From: Tanytarsus gracilentus
Taxonomy: Eukaryota > Arthropoda > Insecta > Diptera > Chironomidae
Assembly: GCA_038502055.1 (NCBI GenBank)
Contig: JAXRKN010000022.1
Span: 1 to 64,000 of the forward strand
Reading direction: 5' to 3'
DNA length: 64,000 nucleotides
Under the pieces are notes generated by a model that saw nothing but the letters and a program-made list of their open reading frames with translations, ran no database searches and was not told where the DNA came from. A program made the translations under genes and the position numbers. Below are positions 35,866 through 47,862 of this stretch, in pieces (positions within the stretch are counted from its first letter, which is position 1; each line of letters starts with the position of its first letter).

Positions 35866-38800
35866 TAATTCGTAAGGTGGCACGTTGCAGCGTTTTATTT
35901 ACTTTATATCCCAAAAAAGAAAGTTTGTATTATTCACGCAATGCGCGTCTTTGACTTTGCTTCCTGTTTTTTTCGTTGATTCAAGGGCAGATACTGAGAA
36001 GAGAAAATAAAAATTGTCAAATGTCTTTGAATAGTAGACACTAAAAATTAATATTTTAATTTAAAGTTTTTTTTATTAAAAATTCTCGAAACTTTGTCAG
36101 AAAAACTATTAAAACTTCATCTTTTATTTCATCATTTGTATTCCATCATCGACTGTTTTCCATTTTTGCCTCTCATCCATCTTGCGTGCGTGACTTGCAT
36201 GTCCTCGAAATCAATGTTTTCTGGCCACAATAATAACTCGCCTTTTTGTGTTCACTGAAGCTTTTTGCGAGAATCATAAAACAAATTTTTGAATGCCGAG
36301 GCTTTTTACTGTTGAAGTTTTTTTTGTGGCTAATTATGATGCAGTGTGATTAGTGCGTAAACTCTTCGTTTATTTGTCATGGAATTTTTTCACTTCAAAT
36401 TTCCATTAAAACATTTATGATTTCTTTTTTTTACTGTTTTAAAATATTCTCAAATAAATTTTAATTTGTTATTTTTCGATTTTCATTTTACTCTTTTTTT
36501 GTTGTAAATAATAAATTTTAATTTTAATTATCAACAAAAGGACTTTGAAAGGGTCGGTGATAAAAGAAAGGTAGCGGAAACTTAAAGACTGTGTGATATA
36601 CTTAATTTTAGATTTTTGGGTAACATATTTTTCTAACGAGAACCTTTTAACTCTCATTTATTGCAAATAAAAGCATCACGAGGGATCTAATATGGATATA
36701 AAACACACACGTTATCATTAAATAAATTTTATTAAAATGTTATTCTTTTCGAAAAAAAATTCTTAAACAAATCTCAAAGAGTATCATAGCAAGTGAAATC
36801 AATGGCATTACCATTTGAGGCCACCAGCAGCAAGCATAAAAAATCTAATCTGAATTACTGGTTCATTATACCTCGAAGCTAATTAACTCGAGAGTTCATT
36901 TCTTGTTCTTACTGAGATTATAATGAACTCAAACGTTCTGATTACGATTAATGAACAGACTTTTTGTCGCTTTAGTCTTGCACATGCAAAAATCCAATCG
37001 AAATTAGCATAATAAAATCAGTAAGAAGGAAAAGTCAAAGAGATTAAACGATGATGAGATTTCTTCTAATTTTATATTGATGATTTATTTAAATTTCTCA
37101 CTTTAAAATTATTTCAAATTTTTAAAATTAAAATCTCTAATTTCTCAAGTTTAGATTTTTCTATTTGTCAATTTGAAAGTATTTGTGTAATGAGGTTGAA
37201 AATTGCTAAGTGTTTTCAGATATGAAATGAAAAGATTTGAAATTCCTTACAATTAAATTAAAATAAAGTTAAAAAAAATAAAATAAACTTTATAGAAAAT
37301 TCCAACATCTCATCTATCTCTTCTTCTTCACAGTTTCTTCTCTACCAAAATTTATTGCTTGAAATTTTTCTCTTTTCGAAGTCTTTTTCTCACGGAATTT
37401 TCATTTTCTTCAACTAATGCATTATAATGTAGGAAAATTGATGCCTTTTATCTTCAGCTCCTGATGGAGGATGTGCAAGCACTTATCATCATGATACGTT
37501 GAAGGGGTTGAACGAAAGATGAGTTAACAGAGCAATTAGCAATTTCACATCATTTCAACTCATCAACGTTTCCACTTCAAAACAGACACAATGAGGATAA
37601 AAATGATTTGATGCTTAATGTGTATGGATGTGAGCAAGAACGGTAATGAAAGTGTATGTATTAAATAACGGAAACGTGATCAAAACGAGATGAGAGAAAT
37701 ATTAGAATGAAAGAAAGAAAAAATTACTTTTTACCTCGTACACTCTGATAGAAAAAATGTGTCTTTGAATCTGATCTAAATTCAACTTGAATAAATACCA
37801 AAACGCAATCAATATTGTGCTTATAATGGCCATGAAGATGGTTTATAGAAAAAAGACGTTTACTTGAAATCTCTCAAGTATTTTTTAGTTCATGGCGTTT
37901 TTAAAAATCTAATAAACTTATAAAAATGAAAATCAATAACTTAAACTTCATAAACTGCTCCATTTTCATTTCACATTTTTTAACCACGCATTATTAACAA
38001 ATTTCTATTATGGAACATTGCCAAAAAAAATTCGCATCAGTGACGAGGAATAAAAGTTTCGATTTTTTTTGCTAGTGCTCTTCTGGGCCAAGAAAGCATT
38101 AAAAGCATCTTTTCAACGCCATTTCAACTCTTGATGGCTTTGTTATTACTTCTTCAATTTTACTGTGGTCACTTCTTTAAATGAGAGTTTGTTTGCTGAA
38201 TGAGAAAAGCAATCATAATGCGATAGCATCACAGAAAATATTTTTCTCTATGGATGGCTTGATTCATGAGAATGTCATCAATATAATTGGAAAAATTAAA
38301 ATTATTTTTACTAACTTTTTAAGGCTTTTTTATTGATTTTGAATTTTTTTCTTCAATTTTTTTGAGATTATTCTTTAAAATAAAAAAAATCTTCGAGCTA
38401 TTATCAAAAAACTTTTCTCTCATCCCTTCTTTACGCTTTTCTTTTGCAACGATAACAAAACACTTCCAAACATATTTTTTTGCTTTATCATTGATTCGCA
38501 CAAATGTGACTCACGCATGGTTAAAGACCTCCTAAATCTTCACCCTCACACCAACGTAAAAACATCGTTAAACACACACCGTTCTTTACGCATAATTTTT
38601 CCCCTCACGCAACTAATCTTGATTGTCCTCGTTTATTGTTTCACCTCTTTTGGTGCAATTTATTTTATAGGTAGGGGTGCGCTCATATGTCTGATTTTCC
38701 GTCTTTTCGTGTGTCTGGTAGTTTGAAATATTCTCATAACCAAATTTCATACATGTTCTTTATTGAATTCCTTAAGTAATGAAGGAGAGTTAATTTAAGT

Positions 38801-39030
38801 AGGACTGATTTTATGCGCGGCAACACCTAAATAGTGAGTTCTGAAAAAGCTTAACCTCACAACCATAAATGGTTTTTGTTTATTTGATTGATTTAAAAGT
38901 TGCCAAAATTATTAAAATATAAAATGGGCTTTTTTGAACTTTAAATGCATTTTGTTGCAGTGAAAATGTTAATTAATTTTACTCTTTACATTAACTTAAT
39001 CCTCTTTTAATATTAAACTAGAATCGACAT

Positions 39031-39056
39031 TCTCTCTCTCTCTCTCTCTCTCTCTC
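39031..39056 (+). repeat. CT dinucleotide tract, 26 bp
   Basis: Thirteen uninterrupted TC units. Confidence 0.95.
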
Positions 39057-40379
39057 GATATTCAATCATTGTCTAACTCCTAACGATGCAAAATCTGCAA
39101 GTGATGCAAACATTAAAAAGATTTATGAGGCGCTAGATTTGATTATGATGTTGTAAAAGTGAAGAGTGTGGGAGAAAAAAAGGGAAGGAAGGAAAGCAAT
39201 TTCAGACTAAAGGATGTCGAAAATGGCTGATGATGTGATAATGCTGAATGAGACTGTGATGATTGAAAAATATTTGTTAATAGAGGAAAAAATTACGTTT
39301 AAAAAAATTTTTAGGGAATTTTTAAAAAAATATTAAGATGTCAAAAGAAAATTTTTCATCGATTTTTTTATTTGAAATTCCCAAAGCTCATTTGAAGTGG
39401 TTTTAAAAAATGACTTTCACCATTTTATGTCACGAGAGAGAGAGATCGAAAACCTCACGCTCAGCTTCACACACAACCATCATCATTTTTCACTCAAACC
39501 CTAGTGTTTTTTTGTTAGTGACAGCAAAAAAGATTCCGGCTGGATGAATAAATGAGAAGAAAAGTTTTAAGCCAAAAGTTTGCTTAAAGTTTTAATTTAT
39601 TTCGATAGCGTAAAGAAAAGATGATGATAGAAGGAAAATAGTTCCTCGTTGTTGTTAATGTTATCATTAACTTTGGTATTATTGTAAGAAAATGACGGAA
39701 GAATTCTTGTCGAGTAAGTTATTTTAATTTAAAGTTAAAATTGAGGAAAGCAAGGAAACTATAAATTTGATTTGCCAAATTGTCACAGACCGAACAAGAA
39801 AACTTTTTCATTGCTTTCATATCTGATTAGAGCACAAAACACTTGAAAGTTTGAAACTTACAAATACAAGTTTGACTGTGAAAATAGTTTCTAGTGATTT
39901 TACTAGCGTGGTCAATTGAGTTATCGTGTTACGGTTTCAAAATTTTGACAACAAGTTTTCACAGTTAAATTAAATGGAAAATTGAAGAAATTCTCTCTTA
40001 AAAGTTCAAATCCAAGGTACTTATAGATCTTCTCAAAAACTAGTGGCAGCTGTTTGAAAATTCACATATATTCACATTATTTTGGTGTTGATACGAAAAT
40101 TCAAAGTTAAAAGTTTTGACTAAAAATCAATATGAAAAACGTTTCAATTCTTTTATCGAACGTTTCATTTATTTTTAGCTCAACTGCCAGTAATTAACTT
40201 GCAAATTACAAACTTTACATACTTTATAATCCTCTTTCTACCATTCATTCAAACTCACCAACACAAAAACTTTCATTTACTTTTTAAATTAAAATCATTC
40301 AACCACTGAACAATTTTTTATCTACATTTAAATTTTTTTGCAAAAAATATATTTTATTTTTTTTGGTTAACAAAAAAGA

Positions 40380-40412
40380 TTATAACTTTTTTTCGATAAT
40401 TGCCCATCTCTG
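40380..40412. mobile_element. Solo right end of the MITE family
   Basis: Ends ATAATTGCCCATCTCTG like the complete copies. No matching left terminus within the preceding 200 bp. Confidence 0.6.
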
Positions 40413-41233
40413 ACAATCATTTATTATTTAAACCCTTCCCTTTGAAGACAACTTACCAAGCAAAAGAGCATCAGCGTTCAAATGAATCCAAAAGTTACTG
40501 ATAAAAAGTCCGAGGTAGAAAGTAACAAAAAAATTCTATTTGCAGTAAATCTGAAGTAAATCCAAATTGGAAATGTAAGTCTGGGGTTGATAAAGAATAT
40601 AATTGAAACTAAATCTGTCACAAACTATTTTTGGTAAAACTTAATTTTTTTAATAGATTTATTTTTTTACCTTTTAAATTTTTTAATTTTCAATTTTTTT
40701 AACCTTTTTATTACACTGACAATTTTTCTTCTTTTTAGAACTTCAACATATTTATTTTTTTAATGGTAAATATATTTTTATATTGCAAGCATTATAAAAC
40801 TTTTCTTCTTTTATCAAAATATTCACTATCGTAGCATAAGAGCCTCATCGTTTTGTGCCATATGTAATGTCGAGTTCAATTGAAGATTATGATGCGAGAG
40901 AATAAAAATCTCGGGCAATAAATTTTTATATTTTTTTTTCAACTATTGCTCAACAAGTTTTCCACAAGTTTCCTAATAAAGCTCTCAAAAACTTCGAAAA
41001 CATTAAAAAATTAATCTAAAATTCAACATAAATTCACTTTTGCCACAGTTTACGCGCGTTTGAGTGAAAATTTTCGATGTAAAATTTTCCAGCACAACAA
41101 AATTCGCCATTTTTACAACCCCAACACCGAGTTGAGAATGAAAGAACGAGTGTGAACGGATGAAAGGAAAAATTGCGATTGAAAATGTTTTCGATTGCTA
41201 TTCAGAGTGTGGCAAAAAATCTGCTTGGAAAGT

Positions 41234-41234
<1 letters not shown>

Positions 41235-41308
<74 letters not shown>
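41235..41308 (+). repeat. GA dinucleotide tract, 74 bp
   Basis: Thirty-seven uninterrupted AG units. GA repeats in fly promoters can bind GAGA factor, but distance to any start codon here is large (5.5 kb upstream of Shal). The open frame through it is an artefact. Confidence 0.95.
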
Positions 41309-41313
<5 letters not shown>

Positions 41314-41990
41314 CCATTGTGTTGATGGTCGTTATTTTGATGTAAGTTCTGTAAAGAAAATTACTATTGAATGCTGAGTCACACAGTATTAAAGATCGGC
41401 AATATTGTTTTTAATTTCAAATTTTTTTAAATTAAATTCACGCTTTTACAAAACATCCTTCAACTTTTTGATGTCGCTCTCTTTTCCAGTTTTACAACAC
41501 TTCTTTTCAAAAGTTACATTTCGCAAATTTTCTCTCTCACACTTACAGCAAGGACTTTTCATGTGGAAGTAAAAACTTTCTTTTTATGCAACAACAAGAA
41601 AAACATTCGCATGCGCAGTAATTTAATTATTTTCTCAAATCCATCTCGCACGCCATATGAAAATAATTTTTATTCTTTCAGCTGGCATGCGACACATGCA
41701 AATACTCACTTTTTTCATGATATCGTTGCCGCTCGAAGAACGTGTTTTTACTTGATGTAAAGATGAGTGGCGATGATGAATGTTTTAAGCTTTTTTAATG
41801 TTTTTAACTTGGGAAGTTTTGAGGAGAAAGGAAATGTCACATTTGTGACCCAGTTGCACGCAAAACAATATTTCAATGTCTATTTTTAGATTCTGTAAAT
41901 ATTTGTGAAGGTCAAAGAAATCATTAAAGATCTTTGAAATAAAAAAAATTAAATCATAAATTTCAATTTACTAAAAAAATTTTATTTTTT

Positions 41991-42645
41991 TTATGAAACA
42001 CATGTCAAAGTTTCATTATTTCTAAAAATCTGCTTCATTTTCCTAACTTCAGCTTTAAGTTTAAAATTTTCTATCCTTAGGTTTTGGTTTTCTCTAGTTA
42101 ATTTCAATTTTTTAAATTTAAGATGTAAATTTTCAATTTTTAACTCGTCAAGGTTAACAGTAGAGAATTGGAGTTCTTCTGCAGCTAATTGAGTTGAGTT
42201 TTCAGGATCATCACTTGATTCAACAAAATTTAGATCAACACATTTTTCTTTAATTTTGTTCACTAAATTACGAACTTGATTTCGATTGAAGGCAATGTCT
42301 CCAATTAGAGTACATGGATTTGATCCCAACTCTAGTTTTTTTAATTTTAACAATTTGTCAAACACGTCGCTGCTAATATGTTTAATTTTGTTGTTGGTGA
42401 GCTGAATTTCCATCAAATTTTTATTGAATTCAAACAAATTTTTCTCGAGAACTTCTATCTCGTTGCTGTGAAGATTTAAATGCTTCAACTTATCACCAAA
42501 TTCTTTTAAATCTTGTCTTGTGATTTCTTTCAAATTTCCGTAATAAATTTCTACTAACTCTAAGTTTTTGAAAAAAATTGTCAAGTGTTGTGGGAAAAAG
42601 TTTATCACTTTATTTTCAGCAAGAAACCATTTGACGTCATTATTT
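41991..42645 (-). pseudogene. 3' part of a secreted LRR protein gene split by a LINE
   Basis: Open frame from the LINE junction to the stop at 41991. It reads NNDVKWFLAENKVINFFPQ, then leucine-rich repeats (LKHLNLHSNEIEVLEKNLF, LMEIQLTNNKIKHISSDVF, LKKLELGSNPC), a C-terminal LRR cap with the cysteine pair C...C (NPCTLIGDIAFNRN...EKCVD), and a Leu/Lys/Glu-rich coiled-coil tail. The N-terminal part lies 5.2 kb away at 47863-48061. No start codon belongs to this fragment. The frame itself is undamaged, so the insertion may be young. Confidence 0.83.
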
Positions 42646-42711
42646 GTATGTATGTATGTATGTTTATTATTACTATAAAGTATTTAAGAGCATAATATGA
42701 TTGACATAATT

Positions 42712-45700
42712 TTAAAAATTTGATTTTACAAAAGTTTTCAAGTAGTTGAATAATCCTTGCCGTGTGATTTCATCCTCTCTCTCTCGTTGATAAGCCGCTA
42801 CTGCAGAGTTGTAGATCTTTAAACCATCGTGGAAAATTGATTTGCTCGTTGAAACAAGATTGGTCTTCGGAATATACAAATTTTGTGTTTGTCTCGTAGA
42901 ATAGTTGTGTGAGTCACCAACTGACATAATTAACGTCCTTAAGTAATTCGGAGCATAATTATTTTTTATTTTGTAAATTAACTTCAAAGTGTTCCATATA
43001 ATTCTTTGCTTTATTGAAAGCCATTGAAGGGTCTCAAGCATTGCGTTGACGCTTGTTCGAGGGTCAACTTTCAGAATCGTTCTCATAAAACGGTTTTGAA
43101 TCAACTGGATGCGCGATCGCTGAGATTGGTTTAACATAAAGAGGATAGAGCCAACATTGTCTATATGCGGTTGCATGAGGGAATTGTAATAAGTGATTTT
43201 ACTTAAAAAATTTAATTTTTTTTCACAGCGTTTAAAAACATAAAACTTTTTGTTTAATTTCTTACAAATTTCATCAGTAAAATAATTAAATGTTAAATTC
43301 TCATCCAGATAAACTCCTAAATATTTGAATTCAGTGACACGCTCTAACATATCATTGCTGATTTTGACTTCTATATTTCCTAAACATTTGCGTTTAGTTA
43401 CTACCATAAACTTGGTTTTTGAGACATTAAGGGACAGCTTTGACATACATAGATATTTGTATATACTATTTAAGTCATTGTTCAATTTTTCAAGTCCATC
43501 ATTAGCATCGTCACAAGTTATCTGAATTAATGCATCATCAGCAAAAAGACTTATTTCACAGTAGTTTAATACTTTTTTAATATCATTAATAAAAATGATA
43601 AATAAGATGCAGCTCAACACACTACCTTGAGGAATTCCAATGTTATTTGTTACATCGGTAGACAAGAATTCATTAAATTTAGTTTTTTGTGTTCTATTTG
43701 ATAAAAAGGAACTAAACCATTTTAAAACTGTATTTTGGAATCCATTATATTTCATTTTTCGTATTAAAAGCTCTCTGTCAATAGTTTCAAAGGCTCTTTT
43801 TAAGTCTAAAAATACTGATATAATAATTTTGTTTTTATCAATTGCCCTTTTCCAATTGTAAATGACATGGTTCAAAGCAGTTTCACATGAATGCATTTTT
43901 CTAAATCCTGATTGTTCAGGCATGAATAAATTATTCTCTTCGAAATAATTAACAATTTGTAGTTTTACTACACGTTCCAGAATACTCTCTTCTACTCTGA
44001 GACGATTAATTGGTCTAATTTCGTCACAATTTATAGTATTTTTAATTTTTTGCATGGGCACAATAATACTAGATTTAAATGAATCAGGAAAAACACCATG
44101 AGCGAGAGAAAAATTTATTAAGTCAAGGAAACAACTGCAGAAATTATCATGACTTATGGCATCATTTAAAGTTCTACCACTTATTTTGTTGACATAAGAT
44201 TTGTTTTTAACTTGACTGATAAAATATTTTAATTCGTTTGCACTAATTTCTGTGAATTGAAAGCGTGAAATAACGCTATTGAATTCAAATTCATCGGTAA
44301 ATTTTTCTATATTTTTAGCTATGGTGTCGATACTTTCCACGAAATATGAGTTCAGTTTTTCACATATCACTTTACCATCTGTCTCTACTGTGTCGTTATT
44401 AAATTTTATAACATCAATGGATGCATTATCAGCATCATTGTAGCATGATTTTAAGACACGCCATAATTTTTTAGGATCGTTGCGATGTGTATGTAGTTGA
44501 CTAGAAATGTAATTTTTTTCTGCTTGTTGCAAAGCATTTTTATAATTGTTTCGTGCACTCTTATATTCTTTCCATGTTTCATCGTTTTTTAGTTTTACCC
44601 AATCTGTATGTTTTTTGTCACGAGTTAATTTTAATTTATTTAAATCGCTGTTGTACCACCTTATGGAATTATTTGTTTGTATTTGCTTTTCACCGATGAG
44701 GCCGTTTAGAATGTTCTCGAGATTGTTGAAAATAAAATCACACTTTTCATTAATATTTTCGCATGAATCGTAATTGCGCCAATTTATACGATCTAATTTA
44801 TTTAATAATATTTCCTTTGAATACTTTAATAATCTCTTTTCACATCGTTTGAAAATGTAAAATTTTTTGTTTAATTTTTTGCAAATTTCATCAGTAAAAT
44901 AATTAAATGTTAAATTCTCATCCAGATAAACTCCTAAATATTTGAATTCAGTGACACGCTCTAACATATCATTGCTGATTTTGACTTCTATATTTCCTAA
45001 ACATTTGCGTTTAGTTACTACCATAAACTTGGTTTTTGAGACATTAAGGGACAGCTTTGACATACATAGATATTTGTATATACTATTTAAGTCATTGTTC
45101 AATTTTTCAAGTCCATCATTAGCATCGTCACAAGTTATCTGAATTAATGCATCATCAGCAAAAAGACTTATTTCACAGTAGTTTAATACTTTTTTAATAT
45201 CATTAATAAAAATGATAAATAAGATGCAGCTCAACACACTACCTTGAGGAATTCCAATGTTATTTGTTACATCGGTAGACAAGAATTCATTAAATTTAGT
45301 TTTTTGTGTTCTATTTGATAAAAAGGAACTAAACCATTTTAAAACTGTATTTTGGAATCCATTATATTTCATTTTTCGTATTAAAAGCTCTCTGTCAATA
45401 GTTTCAAAGGCTCTTTTTAAGTCTAAAAATACTGATATAATAATTTTGTTTTTATCAATTGCCCTTTTCCAATTGTAAATGACATGGTTCAAAGCAGTTT
45501 CACATGAATGCATTTTTCTAAATCCTGATTGTTCAGGCATGAATAAATTATTCTCTTCGAAATAATTAACAATTTGTAGTTTTACTACACGTTCCAGAAT
45601 ACTCTCTTCTACTCTGAGACGATTAATTGGTCTAATTTCGTCACAATTTATAGTATTTTTAATTTTTTGCATGGGCACAATAATACTAGATTTAAATGAA

Positions 45701-47127
45701 TCAGGAAAAACACCATGAGCGAGAGAAAAATTTATTAAGTCAAGGAAACAACTGCAGAAATTATCATGACTTATGGCATCATTTAAAGTTCTACCACTTA
45801 TTTTGTTGACATAAGATTTGTTTTTAACTTGACTGATAAAATATTTTAATTCGTTTGCACTAATTTCTGTGAATTGAAAGCGTGAAATAACGCTATTGAA
45901 TTCAAATTCATCGGTAAATTTTTCTATATTTTTAGCTATGGTGTCGATACTTTCCACGAAATATGAGTTCAGTTTTTCACATATCACTTTACCATCTGTC
46001 TCTACTGTGTCGTTATTAAATTTTATAACATCAATGGATGCATTATCAGCATCATTGTAGCATGATTTTAAGACACGCCATAATTTTTTAGGATCGTTGC
46101 GATGTGTATGTAGTTGACTAGAAATGTAATTTTTTTCTGCTTGTTGCAAAGCATTTTTATAATTGTTTCGTGCACTCTTATATTCTTTCCATGTTTCATC
46201 GTTTTTTAGTTTTACCCAATCTGTATGTTTTTTGTCACGAGTTAATTTTAATTTATTTAAATCGCTGTTGTACCACCTTATGGAATTATTTGTTTGTATT
46301 TGCTTTTCACCGATGAGGCCGTTTAGAATGTTCTCGAGATTGTTGAAAATAAAATCACACTTTTCATTAATATTTTCGCATGAATCGTAATTGCGCCAAT
46401 TTATACGATCTAATTTATTTAATAATATTTCCTTTGAATACTTTGAATAATCTCTAATTATAATTTTTTTCCTCTCACATGCATTGTGCTTAATACTCAA
46501 TATTAAAGAACTATGGTCTGCTATTTGAGATTTGCAACTCACTTCGCAGTTTATATTTTTTCTATTCGTAAAATACCAGTCTATCAGTGAAGAAGAAGTA
46601 TTAGTTATACGAGTAGGGTCTTTAACAATCTGCTTTAAGCTATATGATCGAGCAGTAGATCGCAATGCAGAGGATATCTTATCTCGCGTAAAATCATAAT
46701 TGAAATCACCAAGAATATGGACGAATGAATTCTCTGTTGACAGTTTTTCACATAAATCTTCAAAGAAAGCTTTAAAGTCGATGTCACTATTTTTATGACC
46801 ACGGTAAATCACGCAAAAACAATCATTTTGAAATCCTCTGTCGACATTAATTGCCAGGCACCAAATAAAATTTTGATCAAATTTATAGATTACATGTGCA
46901 TTAATTGAGTCTTGAATATAAATCGCGACTCCACCTGTATGTCTGTTTATTGCATCACAACGATATAATTTATAACCGTTTATTTTCAGTTCTGAATCAG
47001 CCATATTTTCAATTGTTCTAGTTTCGCTCAATAATAATATTTTCGGGCTGTAATCTAAAACTAAAGTTCTTAAAAAATTTAAATTAGCAAACAAACTTCT
47101 AACATTCGTGTACCATATTTCGTGCAT
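42712..47127 (-). CDS. LINE ORF2: endonuclease and tandemly duplicated reverse transcriptase, 1471 aa
   Basis: The APE-type endonuclease occupies about residues 1-215: YTNVRSL, LLSETR, LGDFNYD and ADHSSL carry the expected Asn, Glu, Asp/Asn and Asp-His. The RT follows with FRKMHSCETAL, FLDLKRAFETID, GIPQGSVLS and the active site FADDALIQI. This whole block of 539 residues (about 230-768) is then repeated in frame (about 769-1307), with practically identical sequence. It is followed once by the normal C-terminal part (YNSLMQPHIDNVGSILFMLN ... LKTFVKSNF). Removing one copy leaves 932 residues, the usual size of such ORF2 proteins. There is no stop in either copy. Whether a protein with two RT domains works is unknown; two active sites in one chain would be unusual. 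Confidence 0.92.
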   Translation of the reverse strand: MHEIWYTNVRSLFANLNFLRTLVLDYSPKILLLSETRTIENMADSELKINGYKLYRCDAINRHTGGVAIYIQDSINAHVIYKFDQNFIWCLAINVDRGFQNDCFCVIYRGHKNSDIDFKAFFEDLCEKLSTENSFVHILGDFNYDFTRDKISSALRSTARSYSLKQIVKDPTRITNTSSSLIDWYFTNRKNINCEVSCKSQIADHSSLILSIKHNACERKKIIIRDYSKYSKEILLNKLDRINWRNYDSCENINEKCDFIFNNLENILNGLIGEKQIQTNNSIRWYNSDLNKLKLTRDKKHTDWVKLKNDETWKEYKSARNNYKNALQQAEKNYISSQLHTHRNDPKKLWRVLKSCYNDADNASIDVIKFNNDTVETDGKVICEKLNSYFVESIDTIAKNIEKFTDEFEFNSVISRFQFTEISANELKYFISQVKNKSYVNKISGRTLNDAISHDNFCSCFLDLINFSLAHGVFPDSFKSSIIVPMQKIKNTINCDEIRPINRLRVEESILERVVKLQIVNYFEENNLFMPEQSGFRKMHSCETALNHVIYNWKRAIDKNKIIISVFLDLKRAFETIDRELLIRKMKYNGFQNTVLKWFSSFLSNRTQKTKFNEFLSTDVTNNIGIPQGSVLSCILFIIFINDIKKVLNYCEISLFADDALIQITCDDANDGLEKLNNDLNSIYKYLCMSKLSLNVSKTKFMVVTKRKCLGNIEVKISNDMLERVTEFKYLGVYLDENLTFNYFTDEICKKLNKKFYIFKRCEKRLLKYSKEILLNKLDRINWRNYDSCENINEKCDFIFNNLENILNGLIGEKQIQTNNSIRWYNSDLNKLKLTRDKKHTDWVKLKNDETWKEYKSARNNYKNALQQAEKNYISSQLHTHRNDPKKLWRVLKSCYNDADNASIDVIKFNNDTVETDGKVICEKLNSYFVESIDTIAKNIEKFTDEFEFNSVISRFQFTEISANELKYFISQVKNKSYVNKISGRTLNDAISHDNFCSCFLDLINFSLAHGVFPDSFKSSIIVPMQKIKNTINCDEIRPINRLRVEESILERVVKLQIVNYFEENNLFMPEQSGFRKMHSCETALNHVIYNWKRAIDKNKIIISVFLDLKRAFETIDRELLIRKMKYNGFQNTVLKWFSSFLSNRTQKTKFNEFLSTDVTNNIGIPQGSVLSCILFIIFINDIKKVLNYCEISLFADDALIQITCDDANDGLEKLNNDLNSIYKYLCMSKLSLNVSKTKFMVVTKRKCLGNIEVKISNDMLERVTEFKYLGVYLDENLTFNYFTDEICKKLNKKFYVFKRCEKKLNFLSKITYYNSLMQPHIDNVGSILFMLNQSQRSRIQLIQNRFMRTILKVDPRTSVNAMLETLQWLSIKQRIIWNTLKLIYKIKNNYAPNYLRTLIMSVGDSHNYSTRQTQNLYIPKTNLVSTSKSIFHDGLKIYNSAVAAYQREREDEITRQGLFNYLKTFVKSNF
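43207..46440 (-). repeat. In-frame tandem duplication of 1617 bp within LINE ORF2
   Basis: Everything between about 43207-44823 recurs at about 44824-46440 with a constant offset of 1617 bp (539 codons). At the central junction the sequence passes from KRCEK into RLLKYSKEILL. The corresponding parental sequence is RDYSKYSKEILL, sharing agagattatt on the DNA level, so the break lies in a 10-base microhomology. The last about 50 bp of the two copies (around FKRCEK) differ at several positions while the rest is essentially identical. Confidence 0.93.
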
Positions 47128-47133
47128 TTGTTG

Positions 47134-47862
47134 CTATTTCTTATTAAGATTACGCATTTTTTGCTTTAATAGTCGAAGCATTGATTCACATTTTTGATCA
47201 CTTGCTGCATGATTCACATCAAGATTTAATTTAAATTTAGTGTTAGCTTCATGGCAATTAATGCATTTTAGCACATCACATTCACAATCTTTTAATCGGT
47301 GATTTCCGGAGCATTTTGGGCAACACACTTCATTTTTACAATCGTGTTCAATATGTGAGAATCTAGAGCACTTAAAGCATCGCGTTATTTGAGTTGCATC
47401 AAAAACACGGCATCTGCTCCAACCAATTAAAACAAACTTGTTTTTGAGCAATAATTTGTGCAATGGCATATCGACTTCAACTATGACAGTTAAGTTTTCA
47501 TTTTTACCGCTTTTATAAGTCTTGATGATTTTGATATCATCATTTTCATTCACAAAATCATTCTGAGCTTTGATCGAGCATAACAACCTATCACCAGATA
47601 TATCATTATCATTTTCAACATTGATAATCTTTAGCTTAGGCTTCTTCTTATCAAGTAATTTCACATCGAATTTACTCCCTAATTTATCTCTCACATCTTT
47701 GACTAATTTATCAACATCCCCATTTTTTGATTTAAGGACAACTTTATTATTCGGCAGGTTATGTAAACCAGAAATGCCATAATCTTCTGGAGTAACAACA
47801 TAATTAATTTTATTTTTAACGATATCACGGCTGACGGTTTCCTCATCAGATGAAATCAAGAT
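47134..47862 (-). CDS. LINE ORF1 fragment: zinc-knuckle nucleic-acid-binding protein
   Basis: Open frame ending at 47134, seven bases before the start codon of ORF2. The C-terminal half holds zinc knuckles: CFKCSRFSHIEHDC (C-x2-C-x4-H-x4-C), CCPKCSGNHRLKDC, and a third more spaced CINC...H...C. The part before them (VVLKSKNGDVDKLVKDVRDK) resembles the fold that precedes zinc knuckles in insect LINE ORF1/Gag-like proteins. The true start is missing because the element is truncated, and the frame simply opens into the flanking LRR gene. Confidence 0.85.
   Translation of the reverse strand: MLISSDEETVSRDIVKNKINYVVTPEDYGISGLHNLPNNKVVLKSKNGDVDKLVKDVRDKLGSKFDVKLLDKKKPKLKIINVENDNDISGDRLLCSIKAQNDFVNENDDIKIIKTYKSGKNENLTVIVEVDMPLHKLLLKNKFVLIGWSRCRVFDATQITRCFKCSRFSHIEHDCKNEVCCPKCSGNHRLKDCECDVLKCINCHEANTKFKLNLDVNHAASDQKCESMLRLLKQKMRNLNKK

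Larger units (their letters stand above)
35866..41990. other. Long non-coding stretch upstream of Shal
   Basis: About 6 kb of AT-rich DNA with no supported coding exon. It contains the CT and GA microsatellites, one solo MITE end and presumably the Shal promoter and 5' untranslated exons. Confidence 0.5.
42646..47862 (-). mobile_element. 5'-truncated non-LTR retrotransposon with duplicated RT, 5.2 kb
   Basis: Minus-strand LINE with a partial ORF1 (zinc-knuckle protein) and ORF2 (endonuclease plus reverse transcriptase). Its 3' end is an ACAT tetranucleotide tail (42645-42665 region) after an AATAAA-like word. It begins within ORF1, i.e. it is 5'-truncated in the usual way. It sits inside an LRR gene whose two halves flank it. 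I see no clear target-site duplication. The architecture (APE-type endonuclease, no RNase H, CCHC ORF1, microsatellite tail) fits the Jockey/CR1 group; I do not assign a clade. Confidence 0.93.

Noticed and set aside
40380..40412. Complete MITE copy
   Set aside because: Only the right terminus is present; kept as a solo end with lower confidence.
41160..41345. Open frame with a long Arg-Glu run
   Set aside because: Pure GA dinucleotide repeat.
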